NCBI RefSeq assembly: GCF_042611095.1
Contig: NZ_JBHFPV010000001.1
Span: 1,116,001 to 1,180,000 of the forward strand
DNA: 64,000 nt
Direction: 5' to 3'
DNA from: Meishania litoralis
GTDB taxonomy: Bacteria; Bacteroidota; Bacteroidia; Flavobacteriales; Flavobacteriaceae
Made by a program: the position numbers and the translations under genes. How positions within the stretch are numbered: position 1 is the first letter of the stretch; each line of letters begins with the position of its first letter. Below, piece after piece: positions 19,305 to 27,809 of the stretch. The notes under the pieces are model-generated. The model made no database searches and was not told where the DNA came from. It saw only the letters and a program-made list of their open reading frames with translations.

Positions 19305-20001
19305 TATCATTTCCTTTTTTAGAACTCTCCGGAACATTTTCGAGTCCATGGTCAATATATTGTGCCATTAATAGAAATACGCCCTTACCTTCTTTTCCCT
19401 CGATTTTCTTAGGTGTCCTAAAAACACCTTCTATTCCCGAAACATAATTGAAATCGGGTCTTGAACTATTTTTTAAAATCCAGCCTAACACCATTTTTAC
19501 TTCATCCGGCTTGAGATCAGGCTGTGCCGGCATTATTTGATTTCCCCATGTTCCCGTGGTACCGTTGGTTATTTTCCGCGCCAAATATTGCAAGGCATCT
19601 GTACGGTTGTTATAACGATCGGCTATCTGTGAAAATGACGGTCCAATTAGCTTATCCTTGGCACTGTGGCAGGTAAAGCAGTTCGAAGAACCCATCCAGG
19701 AAAGTACATCCAGATCAATCGACTCACCATCATGTAAATATTTTGCAACTTGGGAAGAATCTGGAAGGTACTGAACGGCAAGCACAACGTCATTGGCAGT
19801 TATCTCATCGTATTCCGAGTTTCCATCTTCCATATCGGTTATGGTAATACGGTACGGAATCCATTCATCCAATGAAACTCCATCATTCCTTTGCGGAACG
19901 AAAATCTTTACGACGGGTGCTTCGTTTTCTTGATAAGGTGCCAGTGCGGCAAAAAGGGTAAGTCCTAAAAACGAGATAAAAATCGATAGTTTGTGGCGCA
20001 T
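19282..20001 (-). CDS. Secreted mono-haem cytochrome c with N-terminal beta domain
   Basis: 239 residues with a signal peptide (about 1-20), an Ig/PKD-like beta domain (about 25-95, PVVKIFVPQRNDG) and a class I cytochrome c domain with haem site CFTCH (108-112), GPSFSQIADRY and a likely Met ligand in IMPAQPD (Met157). Domain pairs of this kind occur attached to or beside periplasmic dehydrogenases. It starts 11 bp after the FAD amine oxidase stop, so the two form an operon, and it is the natural candidate electron acceptor of that enzyme. This pairing is inferred. Confidence 0.87.
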   Translation of the reverse strand: MRHKLSIFISFLGLTLFAALAPYQENEAPVVKIFVPQRNDGVSLDEWIPYRITITDMEDGNSEYDEITANDVVLAVQYLPDSSQVAKYLHDGESIDLDVLSWMGSSNCFTCHSAKDKLIGPSFSQIADRYNNRTDALQYLARKITNGTTGTWGNQIMPAQPDLKPDEVKMVLGWILKNSSRPDFNYVSGIEGVFRTPKKIEGKEGKGVFLLMAQYIDHGLENVPESSKKGNDTIVLQVR

Positions 20002-20012
20002 TTCTAAAAAAA

Positions 20013-21479
20013 TCAGGCTTCGTCGATTTCTATTGCCACTCGATTGGCCGACCGCGTCGCCGCCTCGGTACCCCAGTTCAGGTTATCGGCATAAGCGCCG
20101 GCGAAATGAATACGCCCCTCGGGTTTTGTAAGCACGGGCCAGAACTTTTTCAATTCCCCTATAGGAAAAGCCAATCGCTCACAGGTCGGCGCATACCTTT
20201 GTTTCGTCCAATCCCTTCCCAGGGCAAGCTCTATGGTATCTTTTTTGCCCGGATATACCTCTCTAAAAGCAGCAAGTGCCCTTTGCGGTGAAATACCCCC
20301 AGGACCTGTTCCCAGGATGATAACCCGATGGGTATCGACTTCATCGGCCGATTGCCAAACATCCCACAGATCCTGATGTCCAAAAACCATATTGATGGTC
20401 TCAAAACCATCTTCACGCCAAAACTCAGAACTTGCTTGAAAAACAAAACGTTGGTACGAATCATAGGCTATGTTTTCAAGGGCATAGCGCTTCTCGGATG
20501 AAATTTCGGGGGTAACGGGAATCTTTTTAAAGGCCGGGGGTGGAATACAATTCACATAATAGTCGGCCTCTATGGTTTTCGTCTCGGCTTGATTGATGTA
20601 GGTCACCCTGATTTTATTTTCTCCATTCTCAATGGATGTGATCCGGTGGTTTAGCCATACCCTTGGGCCCAAATGTTTTGCAAAGGCATTGGGTAGCATT
20701 TGGTTACCACCCTTTAGATGGTAGACATCCAAAGGGTAGTTCGCCACTCCCCTTATTTTTAAAATTGCGGAATACCATAGTCCGTACAAGGCTGATGAGT
20801 TTTTACCCCCCAACAGTTCCAAAGCTCTTGGAGATGCTCCTTCTTTTTTATAGATTTCGGCCATGGGCATCTCGTCATAATGATCGTTGCCCACGCCAAA
20901 AGGTTGGTATTCATCTTTAAATTTTTCGAGGTAAGGTTCGATGTATAACGATTTCAATTCTCCCCAAGGATGAACGGCCAAAAAGTCGATTTCTCTTTGA
21001 TTGAACCCCATGCCCTTCAAAATCGATTTGTCGTGCAGCATTTCTTGGGAATAAAAGGTGCCGCCAATACTTCTGAGCATTTTCTTTCGACGATCGTATG
21101 GAAGGGCGGTGAGCCCAAATTCATCGATATAGTTCCAGTAAAGCTCATATCCTGGCTTTGTAATGTGTTCTTGTCCGCCATCACCATAAAGTCCGTCTGA
21201 AAGCCCGTCATGAACCGTATAAACATGCCCGCCATGCCTGCCCGAGGCTTCTAGAACGGTCACATGGTGCCCTAGTTTCATAAGCTCATAGGCAGTGCAA
21301 AGACCGCCTATACCTGCCCCACCTACCACCACTTTTTTAGGGTTGGCGATCGTCTTGATCTTTTGGGTTGCAGCGCCTTCCTTCGACCTATCGATAGGTT
21401 CCGCCATGCCGAGCAAGGGAATACCGGCCCCTGCGCGAAGCGTGTTCTTAATAAATTCTCTTCTTTTGATTTCTTCCAT
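20013..21479 (-). CDS. Tat-exported FAD-dependent amine oxidase family protein
   Basis: Flavoenzyme of the monoamine oxidase/phytoene desaturase superfamily, 488 residues. A twin-arginine signal RREFIKNTLRAG begins at residue 6, indicating folded export to the periplasm. The dinucleotide-binding motif GGAGIGGLCTAYEL and the following VTVLEASGRHGGHVYT are intact, and the C-terminal FAD segment GRIHFAGAYADNLNWGTEAATRSANRVA is present (split here as GRIHFAGAYAD and WGTEAATRSANRVA). It is followed at once by a secreted cytochrome c, suggesting that it passes electrons to cytochrome rather than directly to oxygen. The substrate is unknown; an amine is only one possibility. Confidence 0.85.
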   Translation of the reverse strand: MEEIKRREFIKNTLRAGAGIPLLGMAEPIDRSKEGAATQKIKTIANPKKVVVGGAGIGGLCTAYELMKLGHHVTVLEASGRHGGHVYTVHDGLSDGLYGDGGQEHITKPGYELYWNYIDEFGLTALPYDRRKKMLRSIGGTFYSQEMLHDKSILKGMGFNQREIDFLAVHPWGELKSLYIEPYLEKFKDEYQPFGVGNDHYDEMPMAEIYKKEGASPRALELLGGKNSSALYGLWYSAILKIRGVANYPLDVYHLKGGNQMLPNAFAKHLGPRVWLNHRITSIENGENKIRVTYINQAETKTIEADYYVNCIPPPAFKKIPVTPEISSEKRYALENIAYDSYQRFVFQASSEFWREDGFETINMVFGHQDLWDVWQSADEVDTHRVIILGTGPGGISPQRALAAFREVYPGKKDTIELALGRDWTKQRYAPTCERLAFPIGELKKFWPVLTKPEGRIHFAGAYADNLNWGTEAATRSANRVAIEIDEA

Positions 21480-21573
21480 GGCCTTGGCATTATGCTTTCT
21501 TAAATTTACATAAATAAGCCCATGTTTTATAATCAGGGGTATGCCAAGATTACAAAGGGATATTTTAAGGTGT

Positions 21574-22548
21574 TCAGACTTTTCTTCCCATTAGCCCCTC
21601 TCCGAAGTTTCGAAGTACTTCCTTTTTCTCTTTTGATATATCAAGAGTATCCAAAATGGCAAAAGCATTGTTGGAATAGGTTAAAATCGCCTTTTTAGTG
21701 AGCTTTTCCGAGCCACTCTCCAAAAAAATTTCCTTGATGGTCTCGATTTTCGCCGAAGGGTCTTCTGGTTGTATCGAATACATATCCAATAGTTCTTTTT
21801 TTTGTTGGGTCGATCCCATCTCAAGGACATTGAGGTACAAAAATGTTTTCTTGTTCGCTATAATATCGCCCCCCACCTGTTTTCCAAAAGTTTCAGGGTC
21901 GCCAAAAACGTCGAGATAATCGTCTTGTAACTGAAATGCAATACCAAGGTTTCGGCCGAATTCGTAGCTATTGTTTTGCTCCCGTTCACCTGCACCCCCA
22001 ATGATTCCGCCCATCTTTAAGGCCGCGGCGATCAGTACAGCGGTTTTATATTCGATCATCCTCAGGTACTCGGGTTTGGTAACATCGTCACGTGTCTCAA
22101 AATCGATGTCGTATTGTTGCCCCTCGCAAACTTGCAGTGCCGTCTCACTGAACAATCGCACCAATTCACGAAAAGTAGCGCCCTTATAACCCTCGAACAA
22201 TCGATAGGCATAAATGAGCATGGCATCACCTGAAAGTATTCCGGTATTGACGTCCCATTTTTCATGTACGGTCGTTTTTCCCCTTCGCAATGGAGCATTG
22301 TCCATAATATCATCATGTACCAACGAAAAATTATGGAACACCTCGATCGCCAAGGCGGCATCCATGGCCTCTTTGTAATGATCACCAAATATATCGGCGG
22401 CCAACAGGGTAAGAACGGGGCGCAACCGTTTTCCTCCCAAACCTAAAATATAGGTCATGGGGGCATAAAGGTTTTTAGGTTTCCTGGTCTTAATCCGAGA
22501 TTCTAGATGGGCAATGAAAGCCGATCGATATTCTTCAATAGAAAGCAT
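21574..22548 (-). CDS. Polyprenyl diphosphate synthase
   Basis: Trans-isoprenyl diphosphate synthase of 324 residues, adding isopentenyl diphosphate units to make the side chain of menaquinone or a related C15-C40 prenyl diphosphate. Both aspartate-rich Mg-binding motifs are present: first DDIMDNAPLRRG in LVHDDIMD, second QLQDDYLDVFGD. GGKRLRPVLTLLAADIFG matches the N-terminal conserved region. Cytosolic. It is divergent from the ECF sigma gene, 157 bp away. Chain length cannot be set by eye, so I do not choose between ispA, ispB and crtE names. Confidence 0.92.
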   Translation of the reverse strand: MLSIEEYRSAFIAHLESRIKTRKPKNLYAPMTYILGLGGKRLRPVLTLLAADIFGDHYKEAMDAALAIEVFHNFSLVHDDIMDNAPLRRGKTTVHEKWDVNTGILSGDAMLIYAYRLFEGYKGATFRELVRLFSETALQVCEGQQYDIDFETRDDVTKPEYLRMIEYKTAVLIAAALKMGGIIGGAGEREQNNSYEFGRNLGIAFQLQDDYLDVFGDPETFGKQVGGDIIANKKTFLYLNVLEMGSTQQKKELLDMYSIQPEDPSAKIETIKEIFLESGSEKLTKKAILTYSNNAFAILDTLDISKEKKEVLRNFGEGLMGRKV

Positions 22549-22705
22549 ATGTGAAATTTACCCAAAAATACGTCCATTTTAACAAATGCCTTCATGGTCT
22601 TTTCCCGACTAAATGAAACAATTGTAAAAATATGTCGTCTCACAATGCAATAGCTTTAAAAAGTTTCGTCTATATAATCGAATTGCCGACACAAATAGCC
22701 CTTAA

Positions 22706-23248
22706 ATGGTTTCTGAAAAGGAAAACTACTTAAAACTAAACACCTTTTTTAAAGAAGAATACAATTCTTTGAAAGGTTATGTGCGGTCCAGAATCGATGA
22801 CACGGTCGATCGCGACGCCGAGGATATCGTGCAAGAAGTCGCCCTTAAGTTATTTTCGCGGGCGGAAAGCTTATCGCCCATCGATAACATTGCGGGATTT
22901 GTTTACAATTCTGTGCGCAACAAGATTATCGACCTGATGCGCAAGAAGAAGAAAGAAACGAGCCTCGAAGAAGATATGGAAAAGCGCTTGTTCGAATTTA
23001 CCGAAGTGTTATATGGAAAAACCGACAATGAATATTCTGAGGAAATGAAAGACGAGCTCAAAAAAGCGATAGGTAACCTTAAGACCTCGCATCGTGAAAT
23101 AATAATCGCAATCGACTTTGAAGGATACACATATCGGGAACTTGCCGAAGAAACACAAATTCCATCAGGAACCCTAATGTCACGTAGGCATCGTGCCCTG
23201 TCGTTACTGCTCAAAGAACTGGAAAACAAAAAGCAAATTATAAACTAA
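22706..23248 (+). CDS. ECF-type RNA polymerase sigma factor
   Basis: Alternative sigma factor of 180 residues with region 2 (about 15-85; DAEDIVQEVALKLFSR and IAGFVYNSVRNKIIDLMRKKKK) and region 4 (about 120-170; LKTSHREIIIAIDFEGYTYRELAEETQIPSGTLMSRRHRA, given here as pieces LKTSHREIIIAIDFEG and YRELAEETQIPSGTLMSR). No anti-sigma factor with a zinc motif follows; instead a small membrane protein starts 11 bp downstream and may be its regulator. Stimulus is unknown. Confidence 0.9.
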   Translation: MVSEKENYLKLNTFFKEEYNSLKGYVRSRIDDTVDRDAEDIVQEVALKLFSRAESLSPIDNIAGFVYNSVRNKIIDLMRKKKKETSLEEDMEKRLFEFTEVLYGKTDNEYSEEMKDELKKAIGNLKTSHREIIIAIDFEGYTYRELAEETQIPSGTLMSRRHRALSLLLKELENKKQIIN

Positions 23249-23259
23249 ATTTTATTGAT

Positions 23260-23664
23260 ATGGAAGAGTATATAGAACACAAGGTCAAGACCAAAGCGGA
23301 AAAATTTTTTCGCGGATTTTTCAAGGTACTGTTCATGATTCTTGCCGCAATAGTCTTTGTACTTCTATTCGGATATGGATTCATGCTATTGTGGAATTGG
23401 CTCATGCCAGATGTCTTTGGTCTACCCATGTTGAACTATTGGAAAGCTGTGGGTCTTCTCGTAATGGCAAAGTTACTGTTCAGCAGCTTTGGGGGAGAAA
23501 ATAAAAAACATCATGCAAAACCCCATAAACGAAACAAAAGCAGAAGATGGAACAGCTGTGGCGGTGATTACTCAAAATGGGAAATGTATGATGAATTCTG
23601 GAAAGAGGAAGGAGAAATGGCCTTTAACAATTACGTGGAGCGTAAACAACAAGAGGAAAAATGA
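23260..23664 (+). CDS. Small conserved membrane protein linked to the ECF sigma factor
   Basis: 134 residues with two hydrophobic helices (about 20-47, VLFMILAAIVFVLLFGYGFML, shortened here to ILAAIVFVLLFGYGF; and about 58-76, YWKAVGLLVMAKLLFSSF) separated by WNWLMPDVFGLP, followed by a basic, His-rich tail (KKHHAKPHKRNKSRRWNSCGG) and an acidic C-terminus. The WNWLMP..GLP pattern recurs in membrane proteins encoded next to ECF sigma genes. It follows the sigma gene by 11 bp. A regulatory role on the sigma factor is inferred from context only. Confidence 0.65.
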   Translation: MEEYIEHKVKTKAEKFFRGFFKVLFMILAAIVFVLLFGYGFMLLWNWLMPDVFGLPMLNYWKAVGLLVMAKLLFSSFGGENKKHHAKPHKRNKSRRWNSCGGDYSKWEMYDEFWKEEGEMAFNNYVERKQQEEK

Positions 23665-23703
23665 TTTTCATCAGGGCGCTATGTTAAATAATGGTAAAAC
23701 TTT

Positions 23704-23744
23704 GGAAACTATTTAGGTTTTTAAAGTTTCCTGATTTATTTTTG
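23704..23744 (+). promoter_or_regulatory. Efflux operon promoter with candidate TetR operator
   Basis: A perfect inverted repeat GGAAACT (23704-23710) / AGTTTCC (23725-23731) with a 14-bp spacer lies just upstream of a perfect -7 element TATTTTTG (23737-23744) and the TetR start at 23753. Its position over the -33 region fits autorepression of the tetR-tolC-RND operon. The repeats are seen; the link to the regulator is inferred. Confidence 0.6.
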
Positions 23745-23752
23745 TTGCCCCT

Positions 23753-24358
23753 ATGAAAGAAAAAATTTTGGACAAGGCTATCGATATGTTTTTGAACTTA
23801 GGGTTCAAAAGTGTGACCATGGATGACCTCGCCAATGAGATCGGTATATCAAAAAAAACGATTTATACCCATTTCGAAAATAAAACGAAATTGGTCGAGG
23901 CCAGTACGAATCAGCTTTTTTGCTCTATATCTCAAGGCATCGACCATATCTGTTCATGGCACAAAAACCCCATTGAAGAACTTTATGAAATAAAAAAGTT
24001 CGTAATGGTCCATTTAAAAGACGAGAAATCGTCACCTCAATACCAGTTGCAGAAATACTATCCGAAAATATACGGTTCGATGCGCACACGACAGTACGAA
24101 GTTATGCAAGAGTGTGTAGTGTCGAATGTCAAAAGAGGTATTGACCAAGGTATTTATCGTGAAAATCTAAATATCGATTTTGTGAGTAGAATCTATTTTG
24201 CCGGAGGCACAAGTCTAAAGGACCGTACATTGTTTCCGGTCGATAAATTTCCCGCGACAGAATTAATGGACAACTATCTGGAATACCATCTTCGAGGAAT
24301 CGTTACCCCAAAAGGAAGAAAAATATTGAATTCTATCATCAACTCAAACCAAGAATAA
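23753..24358 (+). CDS. TetR/AcrR-family transcriptional regulator
   Basis: 201 residues. The N-terminal HTH is textbook (ILDKAIDMFLNLGFKSVTMDDLANEIGISKKTIYTHFENK, seen as IDMFLNLGFKSVTMDDLA and GISKKTIYTHFENKTKLV), followed by a helical ligand-binding domain. It heads the efflux operon, and its TAA stop shares one base with the ATG of the TolC gene. It most likely represses the operon and is released by an efflux substrate. Confidence 0.93.
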   Translation: MKEKILDKAIDMFLNLGFKSVTMDDLANEIGISKKTIYTHFENKTKLVEASTNQLFCSISQGIDHICSWHKNPIEELYEIKKFVMVHLKDEKSSPQYQLQKYYPKIYGSMRTRQYEVMQECVVSNVKRGIDQGIYRENLNIDFVSRIYFAGGTSLKDRTLFPVDKFPATELMDNYLEYHLRGIVTPKGRKILNSIINSNQE

Positions 24359-25704
24359 TGAGGAATCATTTTGTACTATTTTTAGCAACTTTTGTAATAA
24401 ACTTGGGTTTTGGCCAAGAACAAGTCGCTGAAAAATCGAGCTTCACCTTAGATGAAGCCATCTCCTTCGCGCTTGAAAACAACTATAGTGCAATCAATGC
24501 AAATCGCGATATCATAGATGCCCAAAAGCAAAAGTGGGAGACTATCGCAACCGGGCTGCCCCAAATCGACGGAAACATTAGTTATCAAAACCAGTTGAAA
24601 CAACCGGTTTCTTTAATTCCCGCCGAATTTTTTGGAGGGGAGCCAGGAACATTTCAGCCCATTACTTTTGGTCAGCCCCAACAAGCAGTCGCAACCGCAA
24701 CCCTTCGCCAACAAATTTTTGACGGATCGTATATCGTAGGCGTTCAGGCTACCAAGGCATTTTTGCGCTATAGTGCCAACAATAAGGAAAAGACAGATCT
24801 CGAGGTCAGAAAAGCAGTAACCGAAGCCTATGGCAATGTCTTGTTGGCCCAAGAAAGTGTTGCCATACTCGAAAAGAACAAAACGACTTTGGAGAAAAAT
24901 CTATTTGAAACGCAAAAACTCTTCGAAAACGGATTGGGCGATGAAGAAAGTGTCGAACAATTACAGATTACACTGTCTTCAGTCGAAAACCAACTTAAAA
25001 ATGCCGTTCGCCTGAACCATATTACCCTTCAAATGTTGAACTTGGTCATGGGCATTGCCATCGATGCACCGACACAATTGAGTGAAAATCTTGATAATCT
25101 GGCACAAAAACAGATTGACCTACAATTGTTGGAAACCGAATTCAACATCGAGAACAACGTAGACTATAAGTTGGTCGAAAACCTGAACGAGCAACGCTAT
25201 TTTGAACATAAATTGGCCAAAAGTAGGGCACTGCCCACCTTAAACGCCTTTATAAATTATGGCAGTTCGGCCTTTGCCGATAATTTCAATTTTCTAAATG
25301 GTGATCAAGAATGGTTCGATTCCTCTGTTTTAGGATTTGACCTCAGCATACCGTTGTTCAGTTCCGGTAAACGAAGTGCCAGTACGGCAAGGGCAAGGAT
25401 TGCAATGGAAAAGGCCAAAACTGAAAAACAAGAAGCCGAGGAACAGATTCGTCTGCAATTGGAGAATGCCAAAAGCGAATACCAACTGGCAGTTGAAGAG
25501 TACCAGACCGCAAAAGACAATCTTGGTCTTGCCGAACGTATCGAAAACAAGAACCAAATCAAGTATTCCGAAGGAATCGCCAGCAGTTTTGAATTGCGTC
25601 AGGCACAGACCCAGCTTTATGACGCACAGCAAGGCTATCTACAATCAATGGTAGAAGTCATCAACAAAAAAACCAATTTAGAAACCATATTGAACGAAAA
25701 GTAA
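24358..25704 (+). CDS. TolC-family outer-membrane efflux channel
   Basis: 448-residue outer-membrane channel subunit of a tripartite pump. A signal peptide (about 1-19, ending NLGFGQ) is followed by two OEP repeats: FTLDEAISFALENNYSAINANRD near the N-terminus and a second helical hairpin block around residues 225-430 with LGFDLSIPLFSSGKR and NQIKYSEGIASSFELRQAQTQL (last two trimmed to family landmarks). Overlaps tetR by one base and is followed by adaptor and RND genes. Confidence 0.93.
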   Translation: MRNHFVLFLATFVINLGFGQEQVAEKSSFTLDEAISFALENNYSAINANRDIIDAQKQKWETIATGLPQIDGNISYQNQLKQPVSLIPAEFFGGEPGTFQPITFGQPQQAVATATLRQQIFDGSYIVGVQATKAFLRYSANNKEKTDLEVRKAVTEAYGNVLLAQESVAILEKNKTTLEKNLFETQKLFENGLGDEESVEQLQITLSSVENQLKNAVRLNHITLQMLNLVMGIAIDAPTQLSENLDNLAQKQIDLQLLETEFNIENNVDYKLVENLNEQRYFEHKLAKSRALPTLNAFINYGSSAFADNFNFLNGDQEWFDSSVLGFDLSIPLFSSGKRSASTARARIAMEKAKTEKQEAEEQIRLQLENAKSEYQLAVEEYQTAKDNLGLAERIENKNQIKYSEGIASSFELRQAQTQLYDAQQGYLQSMVEVINKKTNLETILNEK

Positions 25705-25764
25705 GTTTATTGGGTTTATCGGTTCATAGTTTTAGGCATAAAAAACATTACTCCCGACCATGAT

Positions 25765-26127
25765 ATGAAAGTATTCTCTTTTGAAAAATTGAAGGTTTGG
25801 CAAAAAGCCAGGGAACTTTCGGTCAAAGTTTATAAGACGACCAAGGCATTCCCAGAAGAGGAGCGATTTGGACTGATAAGTCAGATGAGGCGGTGCGTTA
25901 TCTCAATTTCATCGAATCTTGCTGAGGGAACGGGAAGACATTCGGCAATGGACAAGGCAAGATTTACCGAAATGGCGTTTGGTTCTGCCTTAGAGCTTCT
26001 AAATCAATCTATTCTTAGCCATGATATGACATTTCTATCCGATGAAGACTATGATGACCTACGCAAATCGATTACAGAAATAACGGCAATGTTGGATGGC
26101 CTTTACAAATCACAAATAAACCAATGA
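25765..26127 (+). CDS. Four-helix-bundle (S23/23S rRNA intervening-protein family) protein
   Basis: 120 residues predicted to form a small four-helix bundle. Family landmarks are FEKLKVWQKARELSVKVY at the N-terminus, FPEEERFGLISQMRRCVISISSNLAEGTGR in the middle (split: ERFGLISQMRRC and SISSNLAEGTGR) and a C-terminal helix MLDGLYKSQ. These proteins are related to those encoded in 23S rRNA intervening sequences and are scattered in Bacteroidota genomes without a known function. It sits between tolC and the adaptor gene of the efflux operon; a related copy lies at 27390. Confidence 0.9.
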   Translation: MKVFSFEKLKVWQKARELSVKVYKTTKAFPEEERFGLISQMRRCVISISSNLAEGTGRHSAMDKARFTEMAFGSALELLNQSILSHDMTFLSDEDYDDLRKSITEITAMLDGLYKSQINQ

Positions 26128-26177
26128 ACATTTCAACACATAAACCCATAACACATCAACATATAAATATCGCCACT

Positions 26178-27350
26178 ATGAAAAACATAATGTATTTGCT
26201 AATCGCTTCGATTCTTTTGGCATCCTGTGGAGGAAAGCAATCACAGTCGGTCGAAGATTTGGTCGCCCAAGGCGATTTGGAAGCCATTCGCGCCAAAAAA
26301 TCTGAAATTTCAGAGCAACAAAGACAACTTGAGGCCACTATCAGATTATTGGATTCAGCTATTGCCATGAAATCGGGAGAGGAAAAAATGCCTCTCGTGA
26401 CCACCATCACCACCGAAGCACAGAAATTCGAGCATTTCTTGGAATTGCAAGGCAATGTCCAGACCAAGCAGAACGTGCTCATCTATCCTGAAATGGCCGG
26501 CACGCTGCAAAGAGTCTATGTCAAGGAAGGTCAGCGTGTGGCCAAAGGGCAAATGCTCGCCTCTATCGACGATGGAGGAATGGGCAGCCAATTGGCCCAG
26601 TTGAAGACCCAGGCAGATTTGGCCAAAACGACCTTCGAGCGCCAAAAGCGGCTATGGGAACAGAAAATCGGTTCCGAGATCCAATACCTGCAGGCAAAGA
26701 GCCAATACGAATCTACGGAAAGCGCGGTAAAACAAGCTGAAAGCCAATTGGGAAAATCGACCATTAGGGCACCTTTTTCCGGTATCATCGATGATGTCAT
26801 CAAGGATCAAGGTACCGTGGTATCTCCCGGTCCGGGATCTGAGGTTTTCCGAATAGTAAATTTATCAGATATGTATATCGAGGTAGACGTACCCGAAACC
26901 TATATAAGTGGAATCACGAAGGGTAAGGAAGCGATCGCTTACTTTCCCGTCTTGGGCGATACCGTTCGCACAAAGATCCGACAGACCGGTAATTTTATCA
27001 ATCCGAACAATCGGGCCTTTACGGTAGAAATTCCCGTTCCCAATGAAAAAGGTAATATCAAGCCGAACCTAACGGCAAAGGTAAGTCTCAACGATTATTC
27101 AAATGATGCGGCCATTGTTATCCCCCAAGGGATCATATCGGAAAATGCCGAAGGACAACAATATGTATACATTGCCGAAAAATCAGATGACCCCAACAAG
27201 GCCAAGGTCAGAAAACAGATTATCACCACGGGCAAGACCCAAGGCAGCGTGGTCGAAGTGCTTACGGGCATCTCGAACGGGGACGAACTTATCAGGGAAG
27301 GTGCCAGAAGCGTAAAAGATGGTCAAAATGTTGAGATTTTAAATCAGTAA
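26178..27350 (+). CDS. RND efflux periplasmic adaptor lipoprotein (HlyD/MFP family)
   Basis: Membrane-fusion subunit linking the RND pump to TolC, 390 residues from the ATG at 26178. I chose this start rather than 26124 because it begins a clear lipoprotein signal, MKNIMYLLIASILLASC. A coiled coil (about 20-60), a lipoyl/barrel-sandwich domain (QGNVQTKQNVLIYPEMAGTL, with VKEGQRVAKGQMLA) and a helical hairpin (about 145-200) follow, then the beta-barrel domain (FSGIIDDVIKDQGTVVSPG) and membrane-proximal domain. 50 bp after the first four-helix-bundle gene. Confidence 0.92.
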   Translation: MKNIMYLLIASILLASCGGKQSQSVEDLVAQGDLEAIRAKKSEISEQQRQLEATIRLLDSAIAMKSGEEKMPLVTTITTEAQKFEHFLELQGNVQTKQNVLIYPEMAGTLQRVYVKEGQRVAKGQMLASIDDGGMGSQLAQLKTQADLAKTTFERQKRLWEQKIGSEIQYLQAKSQYESTESAVKQAESQLGKSTIRAPFSGIIDDVIKDQGTVVSPGPGSEVFRIVNLSDMYIEVDVPETYISGITKGKEAIAYFPVLGDTVRTKIRQTGNFINPNNRAFTVEIPVPNEKGNIKPNLTAKVSLNDYSNDAAIVIPQGIISENAEGQQYVYIAEKSDDPNKAKVRKQIITTGKTQGSVVEVLTGISNGDELIREGARSVKDGQNVEILNQ

Positions 27351-27389
27351 TTAGACGGTAGACGATAGGTAAAGTAAAAACTATTTGAT

Positions 27390-27749
27390 ATGAAGAACAT
27401 CAAGTTTGCCTTTGAAGATTTAAATGTCTACGAAAAAGCTCTTGATTCTGTTGATCTGGCCTATGAAACTACAACCAACTTCCCAAAACATGAACTTTAC
27501 GGGCTTGTATCGCTATTAAATAAGGCTGCCGTTTCCATTGCCTTAAATATAGCCGAAGGTTCTGGGCATACGAGTCCCCAATTGAATCGTTTTCTTCAAA
27601 TAGCCATCAATTCGGTCAAAGAATGTGTGGTTTGCTCGACCGTTGCAAGTAGAAGAAAATATATAAGCGCAATAGAGGACAACGAAATAAGACAAAAGTT
27701 GGAAGAATTATCCAAAATGATGGGACTTCAGAAATATCTAAAAAAATAA
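27390..27749 (+). CDS. Four-helix-bundle (S23-like) protein, second copy
   Basis: 119 residues of the same family as the gene at 25765 but clearly diverged: FEDLNVYEKALDSVDLAY, FPKHELYGLVSLLNKAAVSI and ALNIAEGSGHTSP correspond to the family landmarks. It lies between the adaptor and RND permease genes, 39 bp after the former and 60 bp before the latter. No function can be stated; its position inside an efflux operon may be neutral insertion rather than a functional link. Confidence 0.9.
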   Translation: MKNIKFAFEDLNVYEKALDSVDLAYETTTNFPKHELYGLVSLLNKAAVSIALNIAEGSGHTSPQLNRFLQIAINSVKECVVCSTVASRRKYISAIEDNEIRQKLEELSKMMGLQKYLKK

Positions 27750-27809
27750 ATGAAATAAGGTTCTTAAAGGAAATACTAACGTCTAAGAACTATCAACTAC
27801 ATACTAATC

